A stretch of DNA of 64,000 nucleotides from Spirodela intermedia. Lineage: Eukaryota > Streptophyta > Magnoliopsida > Alismatales > Araceae. The translations under genes were made by a program, and so were the position numbers. This document shows positions 35,940 to 48,640 of this stretch, one piece after another. The DNA lies in contig LR746267.1 in NCBI GenBank assembly GCA_902729315.2, forward strand, positions 7,380,424 to 7,444,423. Reading direction: 5' to 3'. The notes under the pieces were generated by a model that searched no databases, had not been told where the DNA came from, and saw only the letters and a program-made list of their open reading frames with translations. Within the stretch, counting starts at the first letter, position 1. Each line of letters starts with the position of its first letter.

Positions 35940-36820
35940 TTTAGATAATATCTTCTTTTAAAGGTAAAAGGCACAAAGATAAATATGTAAACCACAGGGC
36001 TATATTATGATAGGAGGGCATATTTACTCTGTGTGTGTATGAGAGAGAGAGAGAGAGGGGGGTTATTTCTAGATAATACCCAAGAGAAATGCCCGAACAA
36101 TAGGGTTGTCACGCGCTAGTCATATAAAAGGATAAGCATAAAAGCCGTAGACGCGCCGATGCAACCCATTGCCACGTGGAATGGAGAATTGACTTCTGAT
36201 TCGGATTCTCGTTTTTGTAGAATGGGGCCGGCCCAACCTACCAACCATCAGAGTGATCAATTAGAGAGCCCAACCTCCCAAAATAGGCTTTTGGGCCTTC
36301 TACCCCAAGACCAGTACACTGACATATTTATTACGAGGAAGTTCCAGTTTCTGTCTGCATCTGAGAAGAAGCTTCAATTCTAGGCTTTTGGCCTCTGCGC
36401 CGCCGCGTGTTTGCTGGAGTGAAGAGCATGCAGGCGGCCACCGCAGGCCCCCACGTCTCCGGCAAACCGGGGCCCTCTCGGCCACGTAGAGGCACTTGCA
36501 GAGATCCTACAACGACCGCAAGGCCAGCACCCGTTGGCCTTCTCTGTCTTTTCTCTCTTTTCTCTCTGGCAGGGCCATCTGGCGGGGAAGGATCCGCCGT
36601 CGTCGTGCATGCTAACCACGCGGTGGCGGCCACCGGGTTGCTCTCCGACCGTCGCCTCCTACTTAATACCCTTCATCGTCCTCCTCCGTCTCCATCTCTT
36701 TCTCTCTCTCCCCTTTCTCTCTCTCTTTAGATTGAATGTCGATAGGCCGGCGGGTTCTTTCAATGTCTACTGAATGAATCTGATTCTTCTCCAGTTTCGC
36801 GTCGTCGGCGTACGTCAGCT
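35281..36820. other. Intergenic with a dense microsatellite block
   Basis: Between 35.7 and 36.06 kb four GA/GT tracts follow one another within 350 bp, each followed by related sequence (agataat... with an 'aaatatgtaa' stretch), suggesting local duplication. Nearer the ERD7-like gene there are TGGGCC-type motifs (about 36225-36296) and a CT-rich leader at about 36690-36729. An acceptor-like ttctccag at 36787-36794 hints at a 5'UTR intron. Confidence 0.45.
35713..36058. repeat. Cluster of (GT)n/(GA)n tracts
   Basis: Tracts at 35713-35767 (AG, then GT, then AG), 35862-35878, 35899-35935 and 36037-36058. The last again joins a short GT run (tgtgtgtat) to GA repeats, copying the order of the first tract. 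Confidence 0.8.
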
Positions 36821-37921
36821 ATGGACACGAGCGCCACCGCGGGGACGGGTACTGCGCCGCCGCCGGTGGGTCTCCCCGAGGGGACCAGCCGGGAACTGCT
36901 GCGGCTGGGAGGCGGCGCCGCCCAGCTCCACCTCTTGTGCGGTGGCGCCGACGAGTCGGTGCCCCGCGTGCGATGCGGTGGCTTCGTCGTGGTCGCCGCC
37001 AGAAGGGCTGGCAGCCCCCTCTCCCTGGTGGGTTGCGCCGTTGGGGAGCTCCAGTGGCCCCTCGCCGGCGACTCCCCAGTTCTCCGAGTGGGGCCGAGGA
37101 AGTTCTCCTTCGCCTTCCCGGGGTTCTTCTACGGCCTGACTCTCCCCGAGGGCTGCGCCGACGGGGAGCTGGCGGCGCTGATCACCATCCTCAAGACCTT
37201 CTGCAACTACCAGGACCACGCCGGGGAACGAGGCAAGTCATCCGTCACCACCTAGCTCGAAGATCGCCAGCGAACCAGTCGAGTGATTCTACTAACAGTG
37301 GGCTCCGCTTCATGCTCCGTGAACGCAGACGACGACTTCTGCAGCCGGGATTCGGAGGTGGAGTTCTGGGCCATGGCGTACGCGAAGATAAGGAGCCTCT
37401 CCGTCGGGGCGGCGGCGCCGCCGCCCCTGAACGCCGCGGGGAGGGAGCAGACGGCGGCGAAGATGCAGAGGGCGCTGAGGGCGTCCGCCGCCACCAAGCT
37501 GGTCGCCAAGGTCCTCGTGCAGGACGCCATTGATCCCGGCCGCCACATCGAGCTGGCCGGCGGCGCCGCTGCGCCGGGGGGGCGGCCCTACGTCCTCGCC
37601 GGGATCCGGGCGGTCTCTGACGTCGTCGACGCCGTGGAGGCGGCGAGGGGTATCGGGGTTGGTGGCTGGTCCCCGGCGTCGGAGCAGTGGCTGCCGCCAC
37701 CGGAGCGGAGGGCGTACTGGCACTTCAACGTGGCGGGGCTGACGCTGGTCCTGCGCGCGGTGGCCGCCGTGACGGCGAGGGCCGGGCGTCTGGCCGGCCA
37801 AGGAACGGGAGGCCATCGCAGCGCCGCCGCCCTCGCCGGCCAGCCCGGCGGCGAGACGAGAACGGTGGTGGAGAACCAGAGCTATCGCCTCCCCACATCT
37901 GTGCGCCCTTCCATGTCGTAG
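36821..37921 (+). CDS. ERD7-like senescence/dehydration-associated protein
   Basis: Exons 36821-37232 and 37329-37921 encode 334 residues. The N-terminal domain (SRELLRL, GGFVVVAARR, VGELQWPLAGDSPVLRVGPRKFSFAF) matches the plant ERD7/senescence N-terminal module. The second exon fits a divergent senescence (spartin-related) domain, with EFWAMAYAKIRSL, a VLAGIRAVSDVVDAVEAA helix and a YWHFNVAGLTLVLRAVAAV segment. ERD7 relatives associate with membranes or lipid droplets and rise in drought and cold. The intron is GC-AG with the consensus GC donor CGAG|gcaagt and acceptor cgcag; only this junction restores the frame (ER-DDDF). The product is shorter than ERD7 itself (about 450 residues) and very GC- and Ala-rich. 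The family call is good, the exact subgroup unsure. Confidence 0.75.
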
Positions 37922-39356
37922 GATCGATCAACCAAAAGATAGGTAGTGATGACAGCTCCATTTCATGGCGGAATACCATCTAGAACGACTGATTCTGTAA
38001 ACCAAAAGTGTGGAGAAGACCGATCGAATCTCCGGCTAAGACGACGACGACGACGAGAGCAGAGAATTTGCAGATCTCAATTGCTCTCCCCCTCCTCCCG
38101 GAAGGATTGATCGGGGGAAAACCAGGCGAGAATCCACTCGAGCTCGAAGGGGTGGGGAGGACGAACGGAGGGAAGGATGAGGGCGGAATAGGTGGAGGAA
38201 AGAGAGAAAGAAGATGATCGGCTTCCCCAGACCTTCCCTCCCCTCCTTCGGCAGAAGGTGAAGAGGACGCCGATCGATCTCACATTTTCAGCCACCAAAG
38301 TCGACGAATTGCACTATCTCTGTTGACCGTTCTTCAGTCTCTGATCCTGCTGTTCTGCTCGAGAACTTTCCCACGCCATGTCCTTGCAGAGATCACTCTT
38401 TGGTTCGATCAAATCCCGTCCTGAGCTCGTTCAATATCTTCTGGTGAGACCGAATCTCTCATGATTTGCAGGAACTTGCGATTGAGGAGAAGAACATGGA
38501 GGGAAAACTCTCATGATTCTTCTTCTTCAGCGTGATCGTGAATCTTGTGGGAGGCTCTGGTGCGGTTTGCTGGAACGATGGCCTCATCAACATCTCCCCG
38601 AGAGCTTGCTTCCTGCCTGCCCATCAGCAATGCGCTCCACATTTCACTTCTAGGGTTCAAGAGAAATTGTGAATAAGGGGAGAAATTTCTTAGCAGTTCA
38701 AGAACATGAACCCGAATCACGAGCTATCAGACCTAAAAGACCCTCCTCGGTTACAATGATCACAGTAGAAGACGCACCACAACCCTGAAGGCCCGCCACA
38801 GGTACGTGTTCGCCTTCTCAATGTTCTTCCAATCGGAAGAACAGGACGATCATCTCCGGGCAAACCCGCTCTTCTTCCCAGCTTCATCTTCGTCGAGCTG
38901 AGGTCGGAAGTGAGCGAATAATCTTTCATGGCTCACTTGGTTTGCTAGGCTATATAAAATCGAAACAGGGTTAATCGTCAAAAGCCCACAGTGTCGCGAA
39001 ACTGGCATTTGAATCTCAATGAAGAACATCATGAAACCGGGCGCTTCTTCCACTTCCTCAAAAAACCTGAATTGTCATTAAAAGAATCCAACGTTCTTCA
39101 ACAAACCTTGCTTCTGGTAGGCCATTCGAGTAACATTTACTTAATATGGACGGAGGATCTGTAATCAGGTCGCCCTCAGCAGAAGGCCCATTGCCAGACA
39201 TCGGCTGCACGAGAGGAGATGACAGAGGGTCAAACCAAGGCCGGCGTTTCTGTTTAAAAAGAGAAGGAGAGAGAATGTGGCAAGGGAAGACTGCTCACTC
39301 TCATAGAGGCAATGGAGTCACTGTGCCCTAATCCAATTCGTTGGGAACGACAGACA
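37922..39356. other. Intergenic, convergent 3' ends
   Basis: The ERD7-like gene (+) and the CID-domain gene (-) converge here. No coding region, repeat or RNA gene could be supported. Confidence 0.45.
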
Positions 39357-40840
39357 TTACTGAGAGCGGTGTTGATAGAACGCCATGCCAGAGGACTGAA
39401 GAGGCCTGTAGCTGGGCAGTGCAGGTTGAAGTGTCATCGATCCCTGCATGGCCATTGGCGGTGGTGGTGGCGGTGCTGGAGTCTGCACGATGGCCATGCC
39501 CTGTTGCTGCTGTTGGTGCTGCTGCTGCTGCTGAGTCAACTGGGGCCTGGCTAGATTCATCACCTGAACTGGTGGCGGTGGCGGTGGGAGGTTGGAATAA
39601 GTGTAAGGGACCCCGATCAACACAGCACCTGATGGTTGCACGCTGTACTGTGGTGGGTTAGGGAACACGCTGTACTGTGGCTGCGGCATAGAAGCTTGGG
39701 ACTGCATGGCCTGCTGGGGAACGAGCACTGCCTGGTGCTGATGTGCCGAAGTACCGCCAAGCGACTGAGCTGGAACAAAGCCTGTCTCAGAGACAGCAAT
39801 TGATCTGCCGTCCGAATTCGGCAGCCCAGCGGCTGATGAGAGGTTGGCGTTCTTCGCCTCCTCTGCCGCAAATGATGAAAGCACCGAGGTCATTATCTGC
39901 TGGGACCGGGAGGACGCCGTCAGCTTGTCGGCAATCTCCGCGGCTATTGCCGCGGCCGTCTTCTTGGGCTTATCAGCTCCCAGGATGCCCATGTTCGCTT
40001 GCCTGGGAATCGGTGGCTCGTTGTTCAGCCGACGGCACATGTTGGTGGCTTCATCAATCTGCGCCTGAGCCACCTGCTCACAAGAGAATCCCCACAGATT
40101 AAGAGCAAAGTGGGGGAAACCTCGGGCCCTCACCAGACCTGATCCCTCATCAGCAAACAGATACCTGCAACTGGGTTCGGACACTCTCCAGCTCCGATTC
40201 CTGAAGGACAAAAACCCAGACAGCAAACCGGGTGAAACCCTCTCCCTGATCATCAATAGCCACCAAATCAAATGGTTTTTTTTCCAGGCTTTAAGCCTGA
40301 TCTTCCTTTTATGTTCCCCTCAATTACGGTTGGACAAGAGGGGGAGCAGAGTCTTCAATGCAAACCTGCTCATGCAGAGCTTCCCTGAGCTGGGAGACCA
40401 GAGCGGCCCTGTTCATCTCCACCGACAATAGCTTCTCAACGCATTGCTTCAGGATAGACTCCTGCTCCTGCAATTCCTTGGCCAGCGACACCCTCTGGGC
40501 ATCCCCTTCTAAAGATGATCAAAGAAAAATATAATATTAAAAATATGTAAATATATATATATATATATACATATATATATACATATATATTACGTCTGCA
40601 TGAAGGAATGGAGATTGAAGTTCCACTCACCCTGGGCACAAGCAATGTCGACATCCTTCTCCATCTTCCCCACGCGGTGGACCGCCACCTGGCACTCACG
40701 CAACTCATCATCTTCATTCTGGCGCTCACTGATCACAGCGTGGAATGCCGACACTATCTTCTCAGCAGCTCCTCCCACCGACAATTTCTGTGGTTCGGTT
40801 CGCCGGTTCATCAGGCCCACACACAATGCACCAAGAAATG

Positions 40841-40876
<36 letters not shown>

Positions 40877-41864
40877 GTGCTCACTATTTTGACAGAACGT
40901 GAATCCCGCTTTATGATTCTGACCGAGCGGGAGCGCTTCTGGCTGAGCTCCAACACTGGCGGCGGTTCATTGCCCAGCATCAACTCCTTGAGGTCGTGCG
41001 TCCGCGATCCAAAGACCCTCCTTTCCTCCCATATCCCGACCTAGAAATGGACCGTAATAATGCCTTACTGAGACCTCAATATTCTATAAAAGCCGAGAAA
41101 ATTATAAACGCGACAACCATTGATTTCTAATTTAATAATATTTTGGGTCTGCTTGCCCTAAATTGTGATAAAACAAGACGTTTTTTAGACAGGGGATATC
41201 AAAAGCAGCTTCATTGGTTGACTTGAATCATACCCCCGAAAAAAAGTCAGCACAGAGAAAAAGGAACAGATGGTCAATAATTGAACGCAATTAAAGCTGC
41301 ATACCAGTCGGGAGACCACGCTCTTTGCACGGTCATCGCCGGCCTCTAAGACTTCCTTGAGCGCAGCGGGAAGAACCTTCCAGAACTCTGACACGAACTC
41401 GTTCCCTTTGCGACGGCTGTTCTGTATGATGTCGTTGGCAAGGTACAGAAAAGGCACCTTCTGCTCCTTCTGAGAGCTGTGGAACTGCTTATCCCATGTG
41501 TGGACGACTAGCTCCGCCTTCTGCCGGTGGAAGATGCACCAATGCGACAGCGCTAGAGGAATTCGAGTTAATTGAACAAATTTTTGAAATGCAACAATGA
41601 AACTCGATATTATCTTCTTGATTCCTCCACAGCTACGGGGACGAGGACTGAATCGATTAACTATGAAGGTGATGAAAAGAAAGAGGCCGCATGATCATAT
41701 CGTGGGGAAGATGAATCAGAAGAAAAGGGGAGAGAGTACGAAAAGGAGGAATTCGGCACTGTTTCTGAAGGGCTATGAAGAAGGATACTCTCGATGCATT
41801 GCTGGGTGTTGTTAAGCTTGGAGAGCTTATCCGCCAAGATCTGCTCGTCGAAGTTGCTGTCCAT
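39357..41864 (-). CDS. CID-domain protein, RPRD1/Rtt103-like
   Basis: Seven exons on the minus strand: 41864-41789, 41552-41305, 41040-40885, 40787-40631, 40508-40366, 40200-40165, 40073-39357. They encode 510 residues. The CID (RPR) domain fills about residues 1-130, with FDEQILADKLSKLNNTQQ, LSHWCIFHR and KVPFLYLANDIIQNSRRKG. This fold binds the phosphorylated C-terminal repeats of RNA polymerase II. A coiled-coil part follows (VGKMEKDVD, AKELQEQESILKQCVEKL), as in RPRD1A/B. A low-complexity C-terminus has poly-Gln (QQQQQ) and poly-Pro runs. The likely role is in transcription termination or CTD phosphatase recruitment in the nucleus. All junctions are GT-AG. The leader carries a 48-bp (GA)n tract on the sense strand (41884-41932) and telo-boxes further upstream. 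Confidence 0.93.
40550..40591. repeat. (TA)n tract in an intron
   Basis: AT repeats broken by two AC steps, in the intron between exons 4 and 5 of the CID gene. Confidence 0.85.
40841..40874. repeat. (GA)n tract in an intron
   Basis: GA repeats (plus strand) ending 11 bases from the exon 3 donor of the CID gene. On the sense strand this is a pyrimidine tract directly after the donor. Confidence 0.85.
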
Positions 41865-41881
41865 CCCAACCCAAGAATGAC

Positions 41882-41883
<2 letters not shown>

Positions 41884-41932
<49 letters not shown>
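41884..41932. repeat. (CT)n tract in the CID gene leader
   Basis: About 24 CT repeats, i.e. (GA)n on the sense strand, 20 bases upstream of the start codon. Confidence 0.9.
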
Positions 41933-41937
<5 letters not shown>

Positions 41938-42447
41938 GCCGTCAAACCTCCAGGTAATCCTGGAAGAAGATGAATCAAAGCAGGCAGAAAGAGAGTCAAA
42001 ATCGCAGAATATGCCAATCTTTTCATAAGCACCAAGCAATCCCGATCGTCAAATTCCATCCGCAGCCTCGCAGCACGACGAACAGACGGAGAAAAGAAAT
42101 TGGAAAAAAAGCAGCGGGAAATCCGTGCGAGGGAATGGAGAGAGTAGAAAGAGAAGGAAACACGGCGAGCCCTCAGAAGGGACTCAGCCGTTTCAGGTAA
42201 GAAAACTGCAAAGCTTTCGGGGTTCCACTCAAGAAAAAGCGAAAGAATCGTGAGATTTTCCCACCGCGAGAACAGCTAGAATCTCGGACTGAACTCAGTA
42301 CGCTACTAGAAATCAACCCCGAGGGAGAAGACCTGGCTCGCAGAAAGAGATAATACGACGATGAAGAGGGCCCTAGAGGAAGACGATCGACCTTCTTGCT
42401 CTCCCACGGCATTGCTGCCGAACCCGCCGCGCCCACTTGCCCCGGGC

Positions 42448-42558
42448 TAGGGTTTCCAGAAAACCTAGGACACCCTACGCCGTTGCGGCTTGTCGACGAG
42501 TTGCTGCACCAACCTACCTCTCTTCCCCTCCCGCGGATCACTTCCCGAGCTAGGGTTT
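42448..42558 (-). promoter_or_regulatory. Two telo-boxes upstream of the CID gene
   Basis: AAACCCTA on the minus strand at 42455-42448 and 42558-42551. They suggest a housekeeping-type promoter or leader for the CID gene. Confidence 0.45.
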
Positions 42559-42745
42559 TCCTTCTTCGTCAGACTCCGCAGCCCGACCAGGAGATGGCGT
42601 GTGGGACGCCGCCGGCGTCGTTTTGACCTTGCTCAGAGCCAATCGTCCAAAAGAGTCAACACAAGATGCGCTCGACCTACTTTGACTGGATTCCCGAAAA
42701 TAATTACATATTTTTTGAAAAAATATCGCAGGGAGAATAAATAAG
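42552..42745. repeat. Duplicated segment, left copy
   Basis: Roughly 200 bp that recurs at 48641-48835 in the same orientation with scattered substitutions and small indels. Shared blocks include GACCTTGCTCA, CGTCCAAAA, CTGGATTCCC and AAATAATTA. It lies at the edge of the CID gene promoter. Confidence 0.75.
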
Positions 42746-45700
42746 TTCATTACTTGATTTGGAAAATATATAATTCACATTATTATTCGTAATAAAAAAC
42801 TCAGTCTCACATGCGCCGATTTGGGATTGAAATCGACGATCCCTGATCTCCCTTTTCCTCTGTCCTACACAAACATCTATCTTTTAATTTATTTGAATAA
42901 ACGAAAATAACATAATAGTGATTAGCAATTTCATGTATTTCAATGACAAAATAAAAAATAATAATACAACACTTTAAAATTAAAATAATATATTTCCAAT
43001 TTTTCATTATATAAATAAATCCAAGAAGAAGGATATATAGCTTAGATAATTACCACAATTAAAAATATTGTATTTATAGTTTTTTCATCAAAGTTTAATT
43101 TGATTAAATGACCAGAGTTAAACAAGGATATATAGCTTAGAGACAGCATACGAAAATTCAATTATGTCAATCAAGCTTTCATGAGACTCATTCAAGACTT
43201 ACTTGAAATGTACTCAACAAAAAATAAGAGCTTTAGCTATGCTTATAGAGATAGAGGTAGGCAAAAGTAAATCGATACATATTCTATATGAGAGGCAATT
43301 GCTTCCAAAAAGATAATTAAATAAAAGATATTTTTAAATTATATATAGAAAATGGTTGAAACAAAACCCCACAGAAGAAGATAAAAATAAATTAAGATAA
43401 GTAATAGAAATGAATGAGCATGTTTCAATAAATAAATAATGAATTTATTCCACTTTTGATTACAACCTAGTAATTCAATATGGATTCTAATTTGTCTTTT
43501 TTGAAAACTTCAATTTTGAGTTAAAATTGAAGCTTTAAGTCAATTGAAGAGTATAGTATGCTTATTATTTATTTATGATTCAAGGACCAATAGGTCTAAA
43601 TATTGACTTTGAGGGTGAAAAACCTAACTTTGGATGCCCCGACTTAAACTTAACTTGTATGAAATAACATTAAACTTCCACATTAAGTTTTGATATGTAC
43701 TTGTTAATTTAAACTTTGGCTCTTATTCTAGATCATCATGAGGCTTTCTTGAAGGAGTAAATAGCTTGACTTTGGTGATATATAGAGGCCCAATGTAAGC
43801 TTTTCATTGATTTGGTTGAATCCATGCTTGAATGACAAGATTAAGAGATTAGGTAGAATCAACTTATATTTGATCATAGTATTAGAAAAGGTAGAATAAA
43901 TCCAAAATACTTAGTTTACTACTCAACCAACCTATATTTAACATTCTTTTCATTCTTCTCCTTTATGCATGACTCTCAAAGTCTAGATTTTGTCATTTCT
44001 ACTTTCCTTTGCCTCGATTCTTCTTATATTGTCTCATCTTTCACTTCATTCACTAGAGTTAATAGCTATTAAATTATCAAATCCTCACTCTATGTGGATC
44101 GATTTGGGCTCATCCTAACTACCTAGTAGTTAGTTAGAGGCTAGTTATATACATTTATTTGATTAGATAGGATCCTTAGATCAAATAATACCAAAAAAAT
44201 CTTACTAATCATTGACCTTCATGCTACTTTCTTTTTAGAAGAATTCTTAATACTCCTCTTCTACCACCCCTTATCTTCTCTTTATAATCATCTCATCTCT
44301 CTTAGAACATAGTACTTGTTTTTGATATTTGTGAGCTATCTTCTTCTCATGCAGCTCTTTCTTCGATACATGCGGGAGTGCCTTTGTGATATTTGATGTA
44401 AGTTTGGAGAGGTAGTATGTCAACTATCAAGTTTTCTTCCAATTGAAATGTGATGGACTAATTAGTAACTCATGAACATCTCGATTAGATATAATTACCA
44501 TGGGCATACCTTAATTTTCTATGACATTATTGAACATCAATTAGGCGGCCTCTTCTATTATGTAACAATATTTTGTTGAACAAAAATCTCATATGTAGAA
44601 TAATTATGACTTTTTAAAATAGTGGGTGATAAAATCTAAGATGATGGTGTGCCAAAGTGTCTCTGAAATAAGTAATGATTGTAGTAGGCCTATCTATCTT
44701 TGCTACTTTATTTTATACTTAGTAAATTAAGCATGACTCTATTTAAGCTTCATTGCCCTTCTCCATATAGGTTAAAAAAAGTTATAAGTAGCTTTAATAG
44801 TCATTGTTGTCTCAATTGATCAGACTATAAGATGTTTTGTGCCTCTATAACTAATGCTTACCAGAAATCTCCAATGATCAAGTTATATATCCATCATCCT
44901 TTTATATATGTGAGGTTATCATCCACTCAATATCACCATGTCATACTATCTTGAATTCGGATTAAAAGTTTGTGTGTAAATGTCTTGTGTGCATATTGTC
45001 TAAACTTCTTAAATTTTTTTTTGCAATGGATTAAACTATCTTAAATATGTTCAAGCTTTTTGTTGCACACTACCTTCTCAATTTATTAGCTACCATGTTT
45101 TAGGCTCTTAGTTTGTGATCTATAGAGAATTGTATTTGATTAGGAGTTGTGTAAGTTGTATGGTGAAGTAACTAATGACTATGTTGTGTATGTGAAACAT
45201 AAAATGACTACCTAAAAGGTGTCTCTAGGTCTTAAGAAAGTATACAGTAGTAGTCATTTCTTGGTCATGCACAAGATAAATGAATTATATATTATTGAGT
45301 TTATAACTTTTGAAAGCAACTGTGTATTTCCTAATTAACAATGCCCCCAATATATTGCTACTAGTATTTATACATATGGTGAATGATTTGATAAAATTTG
45401 AGACGAATATCAACTCAATGCCAATAATAACACATTACTTATCTCATTACTATTGATCATATTTACGTAATAGGTGATACCACCATTAAAAATATTTTAT
45501 GAATCATCTATAATAATTGACAAACCTTAATAATAGTGCTAATATCTTGATATTTTTCGAGGTGGTCATTAAGTGATTACTTTTACCTTTGAGTTGTTAA
45601 TACACACTCTTACTTCACCAATTAAATCTCATAAGAAGTTTCTCCTTACTACATCAAACTTTCATGTTGTCGCATCGATACATAAATTGTGTTGGTGAAG

Positions 45701-46560
45701 GAACTCAGCATTATACAAAGGTGACTCACATGTTCTTATAAGCTGCAAATGTAGATTAAGGTTTGAAATATCGAGTCCATTCAAGTATAGAAGATAATAT
45801 GAATGTTTATTAGCCCTAAAGTTATTATCCTAAACTCAAATAACTTATATCTCATGACACAACATATCTTTGATATGTCACATTCTTTAATATATATCTA
45901 GTGATACGCACTTTTTATAATAAGTTTTGAAAAAACTTTAATATGTTAGACATATAAATTATGTTTAACATGTTGATCAACTAATCAAGATACATGTTGG
46001 GCATATGGATATGAAAATCTTGTTCTATTATAACGAATACTAGTAATAATGTATTGATGATGAAATAGTAAAAATAAGTGAATATTTCTATAGAAGTTTG
46101 GTTAGTTGTTGGACTTATTTGACTTATACTTCACATAATGTTATGTTTTCAGTGTGTATGATTTCAAGATTTATACATTGTGCTTTGTTTTATCATCTTG
46201 GAGTAACAAAATAAATTATTTATTTCACTAGTATAAGTGATTAAGAAAATTTGATATAAATATATTTCACACATTAAATTATTTGATTGTACTAACAATG
46301 ATTAGGTATACACTATCACTAACAAGAATATCACTAGTGATTTTTTTAAAAAGTTTAAATCATATGTTGCACATAAAAAAAGAAATAATAATATTATATC
46401 AACTTCTAAAGGTGCACATATTATTACATCATTAGCATGACAACGAACTATATGGATGAGAAGAATTGTGGAAGGTATTAATGACCCAAATAGATCTAAT
46501 GGAAGTATATTGTGAAAATAAATCAACTATATTCAATGAAAGAAAAAGCATCTAGAGATT
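42746..46560. other. AT-rich gene-free block
   Basis: About 3.8 kb of AT-rich DNA with stops in all frames. A short word around 'ggatatatagcttaga' occurs twice (about 43033 and 43128). The texture is that of long-decayed repeats, but I could not assign a family. Confidence 0.5.
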
Positions 46561-46564
46561 TTGA

Positions 46565-46768
46565 TGGGCTCATGTTGATACAAGTGACAACTTGACTTAT
46601 TGTCCATGTGAAAGTTGACCAAATCTTATGGCCAACAATGGGAGATGGTTGTGACGGGGATCTAGTGGACTCAAGAATGGAACAATGGAGAATCGGTGGG
46701 TAGGAGAAGGAAAAGAGAAGATGAAAGGAAGATAGGATAAAATGGAATGATATATCAACACTAACTTT
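46565..46768. repeat. Direct repeat A flanking retroelement fragments
   Basis: About 200 bp starting TGGGCTCATGTTGAT and ending near GATAGGATAAAA...; a diverged copy lies at 47651-47856 in the same orientation. The pair brackets the Ty3/gypsy pieces and may be LTR or untranslated-region remnants. Confidence 0.65.
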
Positions 46769-46857
46769 AATTGCTCCATTGAGATGACTCTATTCTAGGT
46801 AGTTTATAGCCCTTTACCCTTGTTGATTTGTTTCACTACTGACCTCACGGTGTCAAC

Positions 46858-47155
46858 AAAATTGAAGCACCAGTTGTACAAGCATGACGAGATTGTTGTG
46901 CAACTTAGACAAAAAATAGAACATACTAAAACCCAAATGAAATAGTTTACAAATCGCAAACAACAAGAACTTGAGTTCCAAGAAGATGATTGGGTCTACC
47001 TTCGTTTACGACCTTACTATCAAACCTCAATTGCATAACAAACTTATGTAAAGCTCGCCCCTCGCTTTTACAATATGTCTAAAGTCTTTCAACATGTGGG
47101 CTCGGTGGCATACTAGTTAGACCTCCCCAGTTCTAGTGGTCAGGTTTGAAGCATA
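46858..47155 (+). mobile_element. Degenerate Ty3/gypsy integrase C-terminal fragment
   Basis: One frame, with several stop codons, retains the integrase tail: a region ending in QMK, then ELEFQEDDWVYLRLRPY, LAPRFY and HVGSVAY followed by LDLPSSS. This is the GPY/F-type end of gypsy integrase. The remains are non-functional. The strand is opposite to the adjacent RT/RNase H fragment. Confidence 0.8.
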
Positions 47156-47159
47156 TTTT

Positions 47160-47650
47160 GAAGTCAAATGTGGTGATCTTCATCAGCCACTTCTGATAAT
47201 CCAATATGACATGTTGGTGTTCTAAGAGAAACTTCAAGCTTCATTGGTCTATGTAAATCTAAAACTTATGACCAATGAGATAGAATTGCCATTTATAGAT
47301 GGTAATGACAATGGCGATGAGCTCCCACTCATACGTTGGCTTCTGGAGATGGGTGGGTGCCAGTGCTTAGTCAAAGAATGTCATTGGTCTTCATTGTTGC
47401 ATGATAATTGTTTTTATGCATGACTAGAAGCGTTTGCCTTGAGCTTGAACATGACAAAGAAGTTCAGCAAGGACAACACTGATACCGTCATCAAGGCTTG
47501 CTTGAGCTGTTGGAATGCACCTTCGACCACCAGGTTCTAATTGAACACCTCTTTCTTTAGATGTTGCATCAATGACCAATCTATCTATCCGAAGTTGAGG
47601 ATAAAGCATCAATAATATTCTGCCAGGCCTAAGAATCTTTTTTGTGTCAA
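47160..47650 (-). mobile_element. Degenerate Ty3/gypsy reverse transcriptase-RNase H fragment
   Basis: The minus strand retains FLGLAEYY, then AFQQLKQALMTV, a KLKANAS region, YEWELIAIVITIYKWQFYL and LKFLLEHQHV...DYQKW. These are the connection and RNase H region of a gypsy polyprotein, broken by stops and frameshifts. It begins abruptly next to direct repeat B. It meets the integrase fragment tail to tail near 47155. Confidence 0.82.
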
Positions 47651-47856
47651 TGGGCTCATGTTGATGCAAGTGATGACGTGACTCATTGACTATGTCAAGG
47701 ATGACCAGACCTTATGATTGGTAGATAGGAGGTGGTTAGAAATAGAAGGATCTAACATACCCAAAGGGAGCAATAGAGGATGATTAGGTTGGAGAGGGAA
47801 AAAGAGAAAATGAAGAAAAGATAGGATAAAACAAAATGATTCAACCAAAATCCACG
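47651..47856. repeat. Direct repeat B
   Basis: Second copy of the repeat at 46565-46768, same orientation, moderately diverged. It sits exactly where the RT fragment ends. Confidence 0.65.
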
Positions 47857-48471
47857 ATCTTGTGGGCGTTACAACTTCAGAGATGGTAAGTCTCCAGCTC
47901 CAGAGAGAGTTTCTCCTTACAACTTCCTCCCTTTCATAGGGGTCATTCTTTGTTACTTATAGTTGTTGTAGGCCTCAATGCCCTTCCTCCTCAATGGGAC
48001 TTGACATGATCTGTTAATGTCCGATCTTGTTATTTGAGTAGGTTTACCACCAAATCCATCCACTGCCCTCGACTTTTGTCTTACATGATCCATTGCCTCA
48101 TTGCCCTGCTAATGTCGGGTTCTCATGTCCCATCATCTTGCACTTTCTTCTACATGTCCAATTGTAGGACTAGATTGGGCCAACTTTTTTAAGACTGTTC
48201 TCTCCTTGGCCCAGCTCTTGATGCAAAGGCCTCAACAGATTTGTCATCACTTTATTCAAAATTTAGTTACTAAAAATTAAATTGAAATTAATTTTGTTCA
48301 ACAAATGATCAAGTGACTGATGTACTTAGGCTTTGAATTATCCTAAATTTATCTAGAAAGTCTATTTTTGTTGTTGATATCTTTGGTTTGAGTGTCGGTA
48401 ATTAATGTAAAGATGATTTTATTTTATTATTTACAACTTATGACTTGAAGTCATCATTTAGTGGACGAAGT
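47857..48471. other. Gene-free DNA
   Basis: AT-rich, probably retroelement-derived sequence with no recognisable domain. Confidence 0.4.
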
Positions 48472-48634
<163 letters not shown>

Positions 48635-48640
48635 CTCTAG

